51,172 nt of DNA from Sphingomonadales bacterium (GCA_016872215.1 VHAX01000001.1:118004-169175), one strand, 5' to 3'; positions 28,001 to 35,668 are shown, counted from the stretch's first letter. Numbers and translations are program-made. The notes: generated from the letters alone by a model not told the origin.

Positions 28001-28972
28001 AATCGCCCATAACATCAACAGATACAGCCACAAATCACCCAGAGATGGAAGCAAGCGGTGAGCAGCAAACAAACCAGGGTCGAACCAGGCCAGTCGCTCC
28101 CAGCCGCAGGCTACCGAGACCGGCAGAAGAAGAAGTCGCCATGCCAAAAGCGCCAGAATCCACGTGCTGAGCCTTCGGGTTAAGGGCATAGACATACGGC
28201 GAATCTTCCCGATCAGCAGCAAGGCGATTAACAGGGCAGCGAGCAAGCTGAGGCGGGCCACCCATAGTCCGTATACAGCCGGCTGAACAGTATCTATCGC
28301 GTTGGCGGTTCGCCAGTAAACCCGCCCCGAAACCAGCAGACCCGTACGTTTCAAATTGGCATCGGCGGGCGTATCCTCTATCTTCTCGCCCTTGTGGTAG
28401 GGATACCAGCCGCGGCCCCCGGCAGGGTTGCTATTCCATAAAAACTCCACGGGCTCCCGACCGGGCAGTAGCCGTCCGGTCGGATCACAGAACCGCCAAT
28501 TGCCCGACTGGTAGATCAGCAATGGCCATGTGAAGCGATATCGGGCGGCACCTACCAGCGTATCGAACCGCCAGCAGATTTGTCGCGGCAAGCGCATCCA
28601 ACCCTTTCCAGGGAGTGCATCCTCCGATGCTGTCAGGCGGCCCTGACTCCAATACATGGGGCTATCGCCCTGAAAAACCTGAAGCTGCCAATCGGGCAGT
28701 CCGGCCTGCTGTGCAGCGGTCGCCCATCGGCCCACCTCCGATTCTCTGCCATCCTCACAGCGCGACACCCAATCGTGAAACGCTTGTTCATTCTTATCCA
28801 CCATTTCGTGGATACGTTCTTCTTCTGCTTCCAGAAAATCGCCCGGTTCTAGCTGCGAACCAAAGTGTAGGGAGAGAACCAATAAAATCAAAATGGCGGT
28901 CAATAAACCCGTCCATCGGATGAATCTACCGCCACCCCTTCCCCTTCCTATGTATTCACTATCGATACGCAC
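25001..28972 (-). CDS. Large membrane sensor histidine kinase (NtrY-like C-terminus)
   Basis: 1323 residues, far longer than a typical sensor kinase. One membrane helix (about 22-38) is followed by a periplasmic part (40-230), a block of eight or so helices (about 233-505), a second soluble region (510-785), helices near 790-808 and 828-850, a third sensor-like region (850-1010), and a last helix (about 1014-1038) running into a HAMP domain. Kinase motifs: H box IAHEIRNPLTP (His 1109), N box FQNLLRNAQQAV, then VADNGQGI and GMGLGLAIV. The GTG start lies within the last codons of hldD (14-base overlap). No response regulator is nearby. Signal unknown. Confidence 0.9.
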   Translation of the reverse strand: MRIDSEYIGRGRGGGRFIRWTGLLTAILILLVLSLHFGSQLEPGDFLEAEEERIHEMVDKNEQAFHDWVSRCEDGRESEVGRWATAAQQAGLPDWQLQVFQGDSPMYWSQGRLTASEDALPGKGWMRLPRQICWRFDTLVGAARYRFTWPLLIYQSGNWRFCDPTGRLLPGREPVEFLWNSNPAGGRGWYPYHKGEKIEDTPADANLKRTGLLVSGRVYWRTANAIDTVQPAVYGLWVARLSLLAALLIALLLIGKIRRMSMPLTRRLSTWILALLAWRLLLLPVSVACGWERLAWFDPGLFAAHRLLPSLGDLWLYLLMLWAIPATLAMYPAPEWRAVLLPLRTDRGGIRSVMVLFCTLSFTTLSWLVTRDLLVNGGIPLSFNELTGLNAFTLPAFMAVVALILFNTLIWGIWMRCWLVQGSLKVFLIRILLSVALWLGVLAFTGEGSWIRGLPGLWIPLLLILLLFYLLKNRSKILFKRIWHTHTGQSMSRLLLVYFSLAAAYQLADGGERRQANRANFVAARLTNPYDERAIAELSALIPRLRADSLLLSGIYGNETTPERWQTLITLGHLTGYLDRYQLVETCFLPDLRPDSVVFKVDSIQIQEEPPLSDGSDAKRSIGGINGTGPDSILSESRADGLPDPVTLIRQFTEQARQGFGINVPLPPISGRSDTLYLRLLRRDPVASGGMWGLTANRTPGGDETYPEFSFALYRSGLLQRSSGSISYPLRESDLNRTRAREGDQKTDDWEYSTGTSVGPVRPAQHIITSLDDGGSLVVSFRPQDWLDLPAMAIALLLTSWLLILISEGVSRLGRNHLSWQLGYRERIGLGLVATGLVIVVAGGYATLAYSVRSREASQQDNLATRLEDLYTVLVPLLNEDVLNRTTASTLWVAGAAQLPISGLAGVDDYRLAEIARRMQVDYALYDGQGRLLYSSLPEVDRLPFVTQRLAPPAWQALAWEGRSRFVHSNEQSWVDAWSAYRPVYPRGDRLAGVLQMVVPYSDAVGKAEHNTFLGNLLRLYLLLLLFSFLLSYSVALRITRPIRALTLQMIRNRHGVKEPMGGYPRNDEVGLLIHSYNELLLELQESARLLAKSEREQAWRQVARQIAHEIRNPLTPMKLKLQRLLRDRSAHPERFAERFNEDLSVVLEQIDVLAAVSDEFGAFARSEPLKKAVFDLRDGIRPAVALFGHVGIIEFEDQLPSEDGGRMMGDVQQIQRVFQNLLRNAQQAVAEGVEPRVRVELRRNGKRYTVMVADNGQGIPESFSERIFEPNFTTKGSGMGLGLAIVSRIVEQHAGSISFETSPETGTQFTLQFPAYSDFGSS

Positions 28973-29924
28973 CCCGTTCTAGAAAATGCTGAACATATTG
29001 AAACACCCCTTCGGTGAGTGGGGTAAATGCCTTCACGTATCCCGCTTGCCGAAGGCGCTGCATGGGGGCGCATGTGTAGTATTGGTAGCGCTCGGCCAAT
29101 CCCTCTGGCATATCTATATACTCGATTAGCGTTGGGCATCGCATGGCCTGAAAAATAGCATGGGCCAGAGCATTGAAGGTTGAAGCCTGACCACTTCCGA
29201 GGTTATAGATTCCCGACTGAAACGGTGTTCGAAGCATCCAAATACATACATTCAAAACGTCCTCTACGTACACGAAATCACGCATTTGTTCACCGTGGGC
29301 CACCCCAGGCCGATGGGAACGAAACAAACGCAGTTGCCCATCGGTTTTAATCTGCCGGTGTGCGTGAAAGATCACCGAAGCCATTTTTCTCTTGTGGTAT
29401 TCATTGGGACCATAGACGTTGAAGAATTTGAGTCCCGCCCATCGGGGGGGCGACGGCTTTGCTATTCGGGTATGCAGATCCACGCGGTGTTTCGACCATC
29501 CATAAGGGTTGAGGGGATGCAATTCGGTCAGCTTCCCGGGATCGTCGTCGAAGCCTTGCCCTCCATCGCCATAGGTGGCTGCCGACGAGGCATAGATCAG
29601 GGGTAGGCCATAGGCGCAGCACGCGTCCCACATCTGCCGGGTGTACTGTTCGTTGAGGCCAAATAGCAGTTGTTCGTCGAGTTCGGTGGTATCGGTACGC
29701 GCCCCCAGGTGAAAAATGAATCGCACCCGGGTGTGGTGCGCCTCAAACCACTCGAAAAAGTCGTTCCGGTGGATGCGTAAGCCCTCTCCAATTCGCTCCA
29801 GATTGGGTTGCTTGTCGACCCGCGAAAAATCATCAACCAAAACCAGCGGACCCTCCCCCTCTTCAAGAAGGCGTGCGGCCAAACAACTTCCAATGAATCC
29901 TGCAGCTCCGGTGATCACCAACAT
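28959..29924 (-). CDS. hldD: ADP-L-glycero-D-manno-heptose 6-epimerase family protein
   Basis: 321 residues, extended SDR fold. The Rossmann motif VITGAAGFIGSCLAARLLE opens the protein, followed by VLVDDFSR, FHLGARTDTTE (the heptose epimerase pattern), the catalytic SSAATYG and the YGWSK motif, then FFNVYGPNEYHK and GEQMRDFVYVEDV. It would convert ADP-D-glycero- to ADP-L-glycero-manno-heptose for lipopolysaccharide core. Other heptose genes are not in the window; some Bacteroidota keep this gene alone. It precedes and overlaps the giant sensor kinase, so both may share a transcript, which would be a curious pairing. Another NDP-sugar epimerase is the alternative. Confidence 0.9.
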   Translation of the reverse strand: MLVITGAAGFIGSCLAARLLEEGEGPLVLVDDFSRVDKQPNLERIGEGLRIHRNDFFEWFEAHHTRVRFIFHLGARTDTTELDEQLLFGLNEQYTRQMWDACCAYGLPLIYASSAATYGDGGQGFDDDPGKLTELHPLNPYGWSKHRVDLHTRIAKPSPPRWAGLKFFNVYGPNEYHKRKMASVIFHAHRQIKTDGQLRLFRSHRPGVAHGEQMRDFVYVEDVLNVCIWMLRTPFQSGIYNLGSGQASTFNALAHAIFQAMRCPTLIEYIDMPEGLAERYQYYTCAPMQRLRQAGYVKAFTPLTEGVFQYVQHFLERGAYR

Positions 29925-30032
29925 AATAGGCCTGATTTATTGCCCAATATTAAGGAGTATTTGTTTGTAGTTTTATGGATTTTAGTGGATGACCGTTATA
30001 AATCCATTTCATTATGCATAAATCCAATTCCC

Positions 30033-30632
30033 ATGCATATCATACATATCATACTTAAACCCATAGTCCTTTTTCTGCTCATCCTTAGCTCTTGTAGGCC
30101 CTCGCAAACCGAAAACGTCAGCCAGATGACTGGGTCCAAACAAAGTCGAGACTTGGAAACGGAAGCCAGCTTGACCCTCGACCGCTACCACCGGGCGGCG
30201 GCAGAGGCACACTTCGATGAGTACTTCGGACTCATGGGCGATTCATCGGTCTTTGTGGGCACAGACCCGGGTGAACACTGGAGCAAACCGGAGTTCATGG
30301 ACTATGCCCGTCCTCATTTCGCCAGGGGCAAGGCATGGACGATGAAGGCTGTGGAGCGCCAGCTCCATTTTTCGGCCGACAGTAACCTGGTTTGGTTTGA
30401 AGAACTACTCGACACCCGCATGAAACTCTGTCGCGGCTCGGGGGTAATGAGCCGACATGGCCGGCACTGGCTGATTGAACAATACGTGCTCTCGCCCACT
30501 GTTCCCAACCCACTCATGAAAGAAATTGTGGGAATCAAACAATCATACGACGATTCACTATTGAATAAAATCGCGATAAAATCAAATGTTCCAAATAACA
30601 TAATTAATAGTAACACCATTAAGACCAAATGA
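30033..30632 (+). CDS. NTF2-like (SnoaL/DUF4440-type) lipoprotein
   Basis: 199 residues from ATG 30033. A hydrophobic signal (IVLFLLILSSC) ends in a lipobox-like LSSC, so the mature protein should be a lipoprotein. The mature part reads like a small NTF2/SnoaL-fold domain: RYHRAAAEAHFDEYFGLMGD, VFVGTDPGEHWSKPEF, and WLIEQYVLSPTVPN, followed by a polar Asn/Ile/Lys-rich tail. Such domains bind small ligands or act as isomerases; no catalytic residues can be assigned. The frame stays open well upstream, but that part has no conserved character. Its stop overlaps the next start (ATGA), coupling it to the SDR gene. Confidence 0.82.
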   Translation: MHIIHIILKPIVLFLLILSSCRPSQTENVSQMTGSKQSRDLETEASLTLDRYHRAAAEAHFDEYFGLMGDSSVFVGTDPGEHWSKPEFMDYARPHFARGKAWTMKAVERQLHFSADSNLVWFEELLDTRMKLCRGSGVMSRHGRHWLIEQYVLSPTVPNPLMKEIVGIKQSYDDSLLNKIAIKSNVPNNIINSNTIKTK

Positions 30633-31414
30633 AAACTGCACTCATCACCGGGGCCTCCGATGGCATCGGACTTGAAATGGCCCGAATACATGCCCGGAAC
30701 GGGCACCGCCTGATCCTGGTGGCGCGCCGACTCGACCGCCTGAATGCCCTGCGAGAAGAACTAGGCATGCACAATCCTGCAGAAATCCACTGCATCGGGC
30801 TCGATCTGAGCGCCCCTGATGCGGCATCTGACCTCTACCTTCAAATCAAAGAAGTAGGTTGGGAAGTCGATTATCTCATCAACAACGCGGGAGTTGGTGT
30901 ATACGGAGCATTCGCCGAAAGAGATTGGCTACAAACCGCGGCGATGATTGACCTCAATTTGAAGATGCTCACCCACCTCACCCGACTGATCCTGCCCGAT
31001 CTGATCGCCCGAGGGAGTGGCCGGATCATGAATGTGGCGTCGACCGCTGCCTTTCAACCCGGACCGGGCATGGCGGTGTATTTCGCCACCAAAGCCTATG
31101 TATTGCATTTTTCAGAAGCCCTGCACTACGAAAACCGCAACAAGGGCGTCAGTGTTACGGCTCTTTGTCCGGGACCCACCCGCAGCGGGTTTGCACAAGC
31201 CATGATGGCGCCCGGACAAACTGTGCCGTCTATGCTCCGCAGTCTGCAAATACCGGATTCCGCATCTGTGGCGCGCTATGCCTACAAGGCAATGATGCGG
31301 GGTGACTCAGTTGCGGTGCACGGACTGATGAACCGAATCATGGCAGGAAGTATCGGTCTTTTTCCCCGACGACTGGTGGTGCGCATAGCTGCAAGCCTAA
31401 CAGGCTCCCATTGA
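30629..31414 (+). CDS. Short-chain dehydrogenase/reductase (SDR)
   Basis: 261 residues, classical SDR of the DltE/YqjQ-like group. Cofactor motif TGASDGIGLEMARIHA, an RR pair after beta-strand 2 (ARRLDRLNAL) that suggests NADPH preference, NNAGVG, the catalytic Ser in MNVASTAAF and YFATK (Tyr and Lys). The C-terminus is hydrophobic and slightly basic (IGLFPRRLVVRIAASL), possibly membrane-associated. ATG overlaps the stop of the upstream lipoprotein gene, so both are probably made together. Substrate unknown. Confidence 0.88.
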   Translation: MKTALITGASDGIGLEMARIHARNGHRLILVARRLDRLNALREELGMHNPAEIHCIGLDLSAPDAASDLYLQIKEVGWEVDYLINNAGVGVYGAFAERDWLQTAAMIDLNLKMLTHLTRLILPDLIARGSGRIMNVASTAAFQPGPGMAVYFATKAYVLHFSEALHYENRNKGVSVTALCPGPTRSGFAQAMMAPGQTVPSMLRSLQIPDSASVARYAYKAMMRGDSVAVHGLMNRIMAGSIGLFPRRLVVRIAASLTGSH

Positions 31415-31500
31415 GCAGAAAAAACATTGGCGCCAACTCGCCAACCACCCACATCCACCATCTGGCTTATAAACGGGAGCGTCGGGATAAATTCGGCTGT

Positions 31501-31508
31501 TATCTTTG
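31501..31508 (+). promoter_or_regulatory. -7 box TATCTTTG of queD-fabD
   Basis: Exact TAnnTTTG match, 17 bases before the ATG at 31526. Supports this ATG rather than the upstream in-frame starts, whose residues are not conserved. Confidence 0.6.
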
Positions 31509-31525
31509 CGGCGCTTGACCCCCTT

Positions 31526-31975
31526 ATGATTTATCTGACCCGCAAGGAGCATTTCAACGCAGCCCATCAACTCTGGAACCCGGCCTGGAGCCCCGAAAAA
31601 AATAAAGAGGTTTTCGGTAAATGCGCCAACCCCAATATGCATGGCCATAATTTTGAATTACTGGTGACACTTGCGGGCACCACTCACCCCGACACCGGAT
31701 TCCTGATGGATTTGAAAGACCTCAGCAGGATCATACATGAACGCGTTTTAGACGTGGTCGACCATAGCAACCTCAATCTTGACGTGCCATTCATGACCGG
31801 AAAGATGGCATCTACCGAGAATCTGGCCATGGGCATATGGGATCAATTAGCTGACGTGCTCACAGCACCCAACTACCGCCTCTACAGCGTTCAGCTGTTC
31901 GAAACCGAGCGTAACTTTGTCACTTATTTTGGTCCGGATGTCTCAGGCATCATCCCTCAATTTTCCCACACATGA
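31526..31975 (+). CDS. queD: 6-carboxytetrahydropterin / 6-pyruvoyltetrahydropterin synthase family
   Basis: 149 residues, T-fold enzyme that acts on 7,8-dihydroneopterin triphosphate, in most bacteria as the second step of queuosine and 7-deazaguanine synthesis. Zinc ligands are visible as His in FNAAHQLWNP and in MHGHNF; the Cys in FGKCANPN is the likely catalytic residue. STENLAMGIW and YSVQLFETERNFVTYFG complete the family pattern. The GKC-NPN-HGHN form resembles the animal-type synthase and is common in Bacteroidota, so a role in biopterin-like metabolism cannot be excluded. The start is set by the -7 box; the stop overlaps fabD (ATGA). Confidence 0.9.
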   Translation: MIYLTRKEHFNAAHQLWNPAWSPEKNKEVFGKCANPNMHGHNFELLVTLAGTTHPDTGFLMDLKDLSRIIHERVLDVVDHSNLNLDVPFMTGKMASTENLAMGIWDQLADVLTAPNYRLYSVQLFETERNFVTYFGPDVSGIIPQFSHT

Positions 31976-32868
31976 TTGCTTATTTGTTTCCCGGACAAGG
32001 GGCACAGTTTCCCGGTATGGGTCAGTCACTCAGCTGGCGCCACGCAGACACGGCCCGCCTATTTCAGCAAGCCGATGAAATTCTGGGCTTCCCCCTCACA
32101 GATGTTATGTGCAATGGCTCCGCAGAAGACCTCCGCCAAACAAGGGTTACCCAGCCTGCCATTTTTGTGTATTCGGTAGCATTGTCGCGGTGCATGGGCG
32201 ATCGATTTCGACCGGATGCCGCTGCTGGTCATTCTTTGGGCGAGTTTTCGGCCCTCACCGCCTGTGGATCTTTGTCTTTCGAAGATGGACTACAATTGGT
32301 GGCGGCTCGTGCCAGTGCCATGCAGTCGGCCTGTGAAATGACCCCTGGCGGAATGGCCGCCATAATCGGCCTGGCCGATGAAGAGGTGGAGCGCATGTGC
32401 GGAATGGCAGGTGAGGGAACGGTAGTGGCCGCGAACTATAATTGTCCGGGTCAGCTCGTGATTTCGGGCGATGTGGCAGTCGTGGCACAGGCCTGTGCTA
32501 TTATGAAAGAGGCTGGCGCCCGCATGACCATGGCCCTGGAGGTGGGGGGCGCCTTTCATTCGCCCCTGATGGCACCTGCCGCGACTGCCCTCAAATCGGC
32601 CGTCGAACGAGCCCGCCTAACGCCCCCGCTTTGCCCGATCTACCAGAATGTGACTGCTGGAAAATCACAGGACCCGGAAGTCATCCGCGAAAACCTTCTG
32701 GCTCAGTTGACCGGTGCAGTTCGGTGGACGCAATCCCTGCAAAATATGTTCGCCGACGGGGTGACCGCCTGCCTGGAGGTTGGTCCCGGTACCGTTCTCT
32801 CGGGACTGGTCAAAAAAACCAACCGGACCATCGGGGTTGAGTCGGCCGTTTGTTCTGAAAACAACTAA
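31972..32868 (+). CDS. fabD: Malonyl CoA-acyl carrier protein transacylase
   Basis: Loads malonate from CoA onto ACP for fatty-acid elongation. 298 residues. FPGQGAQFPGMG at the N-terminus, the nucleophile Ser in AAGHSLGEFSAL, the active-site His in GGAFHSPLM and LEVGPGTVLSGLVKK near the end are all standard. Coupled to queD by a 4-base ATGA overlap. Its TAA overlaps the convergent prmC stop by four bases, so there is no room for a conventional terminator between them. No other fab genes are in the window. Confidence 0.96.
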   Translation: MIAYLFPGQGAQFPGMGQSLSWRHADTARLFQQADEILGFPLTDVMCNGSAEDLRQTRVTQPAIFVYSVALSRCMGDRFRPDAAAGHSLGEFSALTACGSLSFEDGLQLVAARASAMQSACEMTPGGMAAIIGLADEEVERMCGMAGEGTVVAANYNCPGQLVISGDVAVVAQACAIMKEAGARMTMALEVGGAFHSPLMAPAATALKSAVERARLTPPLCPIYQNVTAGKSQDPEVIRENLLAQLTGAVRWTQSLQNMFADGVTACLEVGPGTVLSGLVKKTNRTIGVESAVCSENN

Positions 32869-33839
32869 CGGACCCCCTCCACCCTGAGCATTCGTTCGAT
32901 GCCCTGTGCATCGGCCCGCACTTCCGTGGGCCATTCCTGAAACTGACTTTGAATGGAATGGGCGCAACCCTCTGGCATTTCCAGGTATAGGACTTTGGAG
33001 ATCCGACTGTCGTTGGTCGATTTGCGATCCGCATCCCCCAAAACCGTCAGATTATGCCTACTGCCCGTGCCCCCTGATGGCTGGCCAGAATCGCTCAGAG
33101 TACGACGCAGTTGATTGGCTATTATAAGGTAGTAGTATAACGGATCCGCCTGTGGCGCTAACAAAGCTACAAGTGGCTCATATTGCGCCACACCGGGCGA
33201 CAATGTATGATCCATACCCTGGCCGATGTAGGGCGGGTTGCATACCAAGACATCCCAGGCGGGCCATCGCCCACCGTGCAGGTCGGCTCGATAGATACGA
33301 ACTGGCGCCTTGAGGCGACGCACATTTTGACGGGCAACTGAAAGTGCCGCTGGGTCTATATCCATCCCACTCACCTTCCAGCGCGGCCTTTCCAATCCGA
33401 GCGAACAGGCAATCGCCCCACTGCCGCAACCCGCATCGAGCACACGCAGGCCGACCGAGTGCGATTCTCGTTCCAGTACCCATTGAACCAGTTCCTCCGT
33501 TTCCGGTCGGGGAATGAGTACCGCCCCACGAAGCACGTATTTTCGGTTTAAAAACCAGGCCTCATCGAGTACATAGGCGAGCGGACGAAGTTCAAGTAGT
33601 TGATCCAAATCGCGCTGCAGCTGCTTGAGCCATTTAGGGGTTATGGATTGATTACGGGTGTGAATCCAATCGAGTCGGGTACCACCCCTGCGCTTTTCAT
33701 ACCAACGCCACCACATGGCATCGACTTCAGAATCACCATAAACAGGGATAAGCGCCTGAGTGAAAAGGGTAGCCCTCGCCTCCCGCCAGGAAACTAATCG
33801 GGTTGATTTATGGGGCGATAATGGATGCGCGGGCGACAC
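32865..33839 (-). CDS. prmC: Release factor glutamine methyltransferase
   Basis: SAM-dependent methyltransferase that modifies the Gln of the GGQ motif in RF1 and RF2. 324 residues. Helical N-terminal domain, then PLAYVLDEAWFLNRKY, IPRPETEELVQWVL, SAM motif VLDAGCGSGAIACSL, and the catalytic NPPYIGQ (residues 201-204). A Ser/Gly/Asp-rich stretch of about 35 residues (roughly 248-282) before YLEMPEG is longer than usual and low in complexity. The GTG start is supported by a -7 box four bases upstream. It faces away from ribD with 31 bases between the starts. Confidence 0.93.
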   Translation of the reverse strand: MSPAHPLSPHKSTRLVSWREARATLFTQALIPVYGDSEVDAMWWRWYEKRRGGTRLDWIHTRNQSITPKWLKQLQRDLDQLLELRPLAYVLDEAWFLNRKYVLRGAVLIPRPETEELVQWVLERESHSVGLRVLDAGCGSGAIACSLGLERPRWKVSGMDIDPAALSVARQNVRRLKAPVRIYRADLHGGRWPAWDVLVCNPPYIGQGMDHTLSPGVAQYEPLVALLAPQADPLYYYLIIANQLRRTLSDSGQPSGGTGSRHNLTVLGDADRKSTNDSRISKVLYLEMPEGCAHSIQSQFQEWPTEVRADAQGIERMLRVEGVR

Positions 33840-33843
33840 GCCT

Positions 33844-33851
33844 CAAAATTA
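33844..33851 (-). promoter_or_regulatory. -7 box TAATTTTG abutting prmC
   Basis: Exact TAnnTTTG on the minus strand, ending four bases before the prmC GTG at 33839. Predicts a leaderless or one-base leader mRNA. It lies five bases from the outward-facing ribD -7 box. Confidence 0.6.
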
Positions 33852-33856
33852 GCTGC

Positions 33857-33864
33857 TATTTTTG
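33857..33864 (+). promoter_or_regulatory. -7 box TATTTTTG of ribD
   Basis: Exact TAnnTTTG match, ending six bases before the ribD ATG at 33871. Back-to-back with the prmC -7 box. Confidence 0.6.
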
Positions 33865-33870
33865 CTAGTG

Positions 33871-34941
33871 ATGGTGATTCCCTTTTCGAATGAGTTTCAT
33901 GCCGTTCATATACCCTGGATGCGGAGGGCTTGTGAACTGTCTGTGTTGTCGACCGGCCACACCGCGCCCAACCCCATGGTTGGAGCCGTGCTGGTGCACA
34001 ACGGATCAATCGTGGGTGAAGGCCGTCATCTGCGCTTAGGGGCGCCTCATGCTGAGGTGGAGGCCATTCGGTCATGTTTCGACCCCTCAGTTTTACCTGT
34101 TAGTACCCTTTATGTCACCCTCGAACCCTGCAATCACCACGGTAAAACCCCACCCTGCACCGATCTGATTCTGGCATGCCACATCCCTAATGTGGTGGTG
34201 GCTTGTGCCGATCCGCACGAAAAAGTACGCGGTCGTGGGCTGCAGCGTTTGGTGGATGCCGGAGTTGAGGTAGTTTTGGGTGTACTGGAAGAAGAATGTG
34301 CTTTCGTGAACCGCAGGTTTTTCACTTACCACAGCCAGCAACGACCCTATGTGATCTTGAAATGGGCGGAGTCGGCGGATGGCTTTGTGGCCCCCGCAAA
34401 GCCCGGTCCCTATTGGTTGAGTTGTCTAGCTAGCCGTCAATGGGTGCACCGATGGCGCACAGAGGAAGCAGCCGTGCTGGTGGGTGCGGGCACAGTGCTG
34501 GCCGACGACCCCCATTTGGGTGCCCGGTTGTATGCCGGCCGCCAGCCCATACGTGTGCTGGTGGAACACCCGCCCATCCTGAGCGGTCAACTGCAAATCT
34601 TAAGAAACGAGGGGCAGCTCATCCGTATCGAAACAGAGGCCGCGCGGCCGTTGTCGCAACAAATCCCGCGAATCCTGGAACAGCTCCATGAAAATTCGGT
34701 TCTTTCCGTTCTTGTGGAAGCCGGTCCGCACCTCCAACAAGCCTTTATAGATTCGGGTTTGTGGGACGAGATTCGGGTTTTTACCACCCATGCGTATATG
34801 AGCCATGGCTTACCGGCCGCCCCGATACCCACCTGCGCCCAGTTGTACGAAAGCATACCCGGTGGGGGCGATCTACTACGCATCTACCGCCCCAATGTTG
34901 GTAGTCCCATTTCAGAAATTAATCGTATCTTCGCGCCCTAA
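33871..34941 (+). CDS. ribD: Bifunctional riboflavin deaminase-reductase
   Basis: Deaminates the pyrimidine intermediate made by GTP cyclohydrolase II and then reduces its ribose side chain in riboflavin synthesis. About 356 residues. Deaminase half: MRRACELSVLS, NPMVGAVLVHNG, the zinc and proton-shuttle HAEVEAIRS, and PCNHHGKTPPCTDLI. Reductase half: YVILKWAESADGFVA, then AVLVGAGTVLADDPHLGAR and SVLVEAGPHLQQAFI. The ATG at 33871 fits the promoter; the conserved part starts about 16 residues later. The FKBP gene follows after 11 bases but has its own -7 box. Confidence 0.95.
   Translation: MVIPFSNEFHAVHIPWMRRACELSVLSTGHTAPNPMVGAVLVHNGSIVGEGRHLRLGAPHAEVEAIRSCFDPSVLPVSTLYVTLEPCNHHGKTPPCTDLILACHIPNVVVACADPHEKVRGRGLQRLVDAGVEVVLGVLEEECAFVNRRFFTYHSQQRPYVILKWAESADGFVAPAKPGPYWLSCLASRQWVHRWRTEEAAVLVGAGTVLADDPHLGARLYAGRQPIRVLVEHPPILSGQLQILRNEGQLIRIETEAARPLSQQIPRILEQLHENSVLSVLVEAGPHLQQAFIDSGLWDEIRVFTTHAYMSHGLPAAPIPTCAQLYESIPGGGDLLRIYRPNVGSPISEINRIFAP
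34926..34933 (+). promoter_or_regulatory. -7 box TATCTTCG of the FKBP gene
   Basis: TAnnTTCG variant located in the last codons of ribD, 19 bases before the ATG at 34953. An A-rich leader (TTAAACCAAATG) follows. Confidence 0.45.
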
Positions 34942-34952
34942 ACTTAAACCAA

Positions 34953-35651
34953 ATGACACACAAAACCTGGGTATTGCTCGCTCTGTTGAGTATGGTCGGC
35001 GTTCAGGCCTGCAACGGACAAAAGAAAATGGACAAAAACGCGGAACTCAAAACAGAACTCGATACCGTAAGCTACAGTATTGGCGTGAGCATCGGTGAAA
35101 ACCTCAAAAAACAAGGGATTGAAGGGCTCAACTTTCAAGCCATCAAGCAAGCTATGATGGATGTGATGGAAAAGGACGGCAAGCCCAGCATCAAAGGAGA
35201 GGAAGCCAATAGGCACATCCAGAAATACTTTACGGCTATGATGGACCGCAAAGCTGATGCTGCAGTGGCCAAGGGCAAGGAGTTTATGGAGAAAAACGGT
35301 AAGCGCGAAGGGGTAACCACCACCGCCAGTGGTTTGCAGTATGAGGTGATGAAAATGGGTTCGGGCGACAATCCAAAGGAAACCGATGAGGTAACCGTTC
35401 ACTACCACGGAACGCTCACCGATGGTAAGGTTTTCGACAGCTCGGTAGAGCGTGGAGATCCGGCTACTTTCCCGCTCAACGGCGTCATCAAGGGCTGGAC
35501 TGAGGCGTTGCAGCTTATGCCTGTAGGTTCCAAATTCAAGATTTTCCTCCCCAGTGATCTGGCATATGGTCCACAGGGTGCTGGCGAAATGATCGGCCCA
35601 CATGAAACCCTAATTTTCGAAGTTGAGTTGCTCAAAATCAATAAGAAATAA
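34953..35651 (+). CDS. FKBP-type peptidyl-prolyl isomerase lipoprotein (FkpA/Mip-like)
   Basis: 232 residues. Signal WVLLALLSMVGVQAC ends in a lipobox with Cys 20. Residues 35-130 form the helical Mip/FkpA dimerisation domain (SYSIGVSIGENLKKQGIE). Residues 140-230 are the FKBP domain: EVTVHYHGTLTDGKVFDSS, FPLNGVIKGWTEALQLMPVG, LAYGPQGAGEMIGPHETLIF; the aromatic and Asp residues of the active pocket are kept. It should fold proteins in the periplasm or on the outer membrane. A clear hairpin terminator follows the gene. Confidence 0.94.
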   Translation: MTHKTWVLLALLSMVGVQACNGQKKMDKNAELKTELDTVSYSIGVSIGENLKKQGIEGLNFQAIKQAMMDVMEKDGKPSIKGEEANRHIQKYFTAMMDRKADAAVAKGKEFMEKNGKREGVTTTASGLQYEVMKMGSGDNPKETDEVTVHYHGTLTDGKVFDSSVERGDPATFPLNGVIKGWTEALQLMPVGSKFKIFLPSDLAYGPQGAGEMIGPHETLIFEVELLKINKK

Positions 35652-35668
35652 TTCCGCCGCAAGTACAG

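Noticed and set aside
29925-30032. Promoters in the AT-rich gap between hldD and the NTF2-like lipoprotein
   Set aside because: Only imperfect boxes (TAGTTTTA on plus, TAATATTG on minus) are found, so none is listed, though promoters must exist here.
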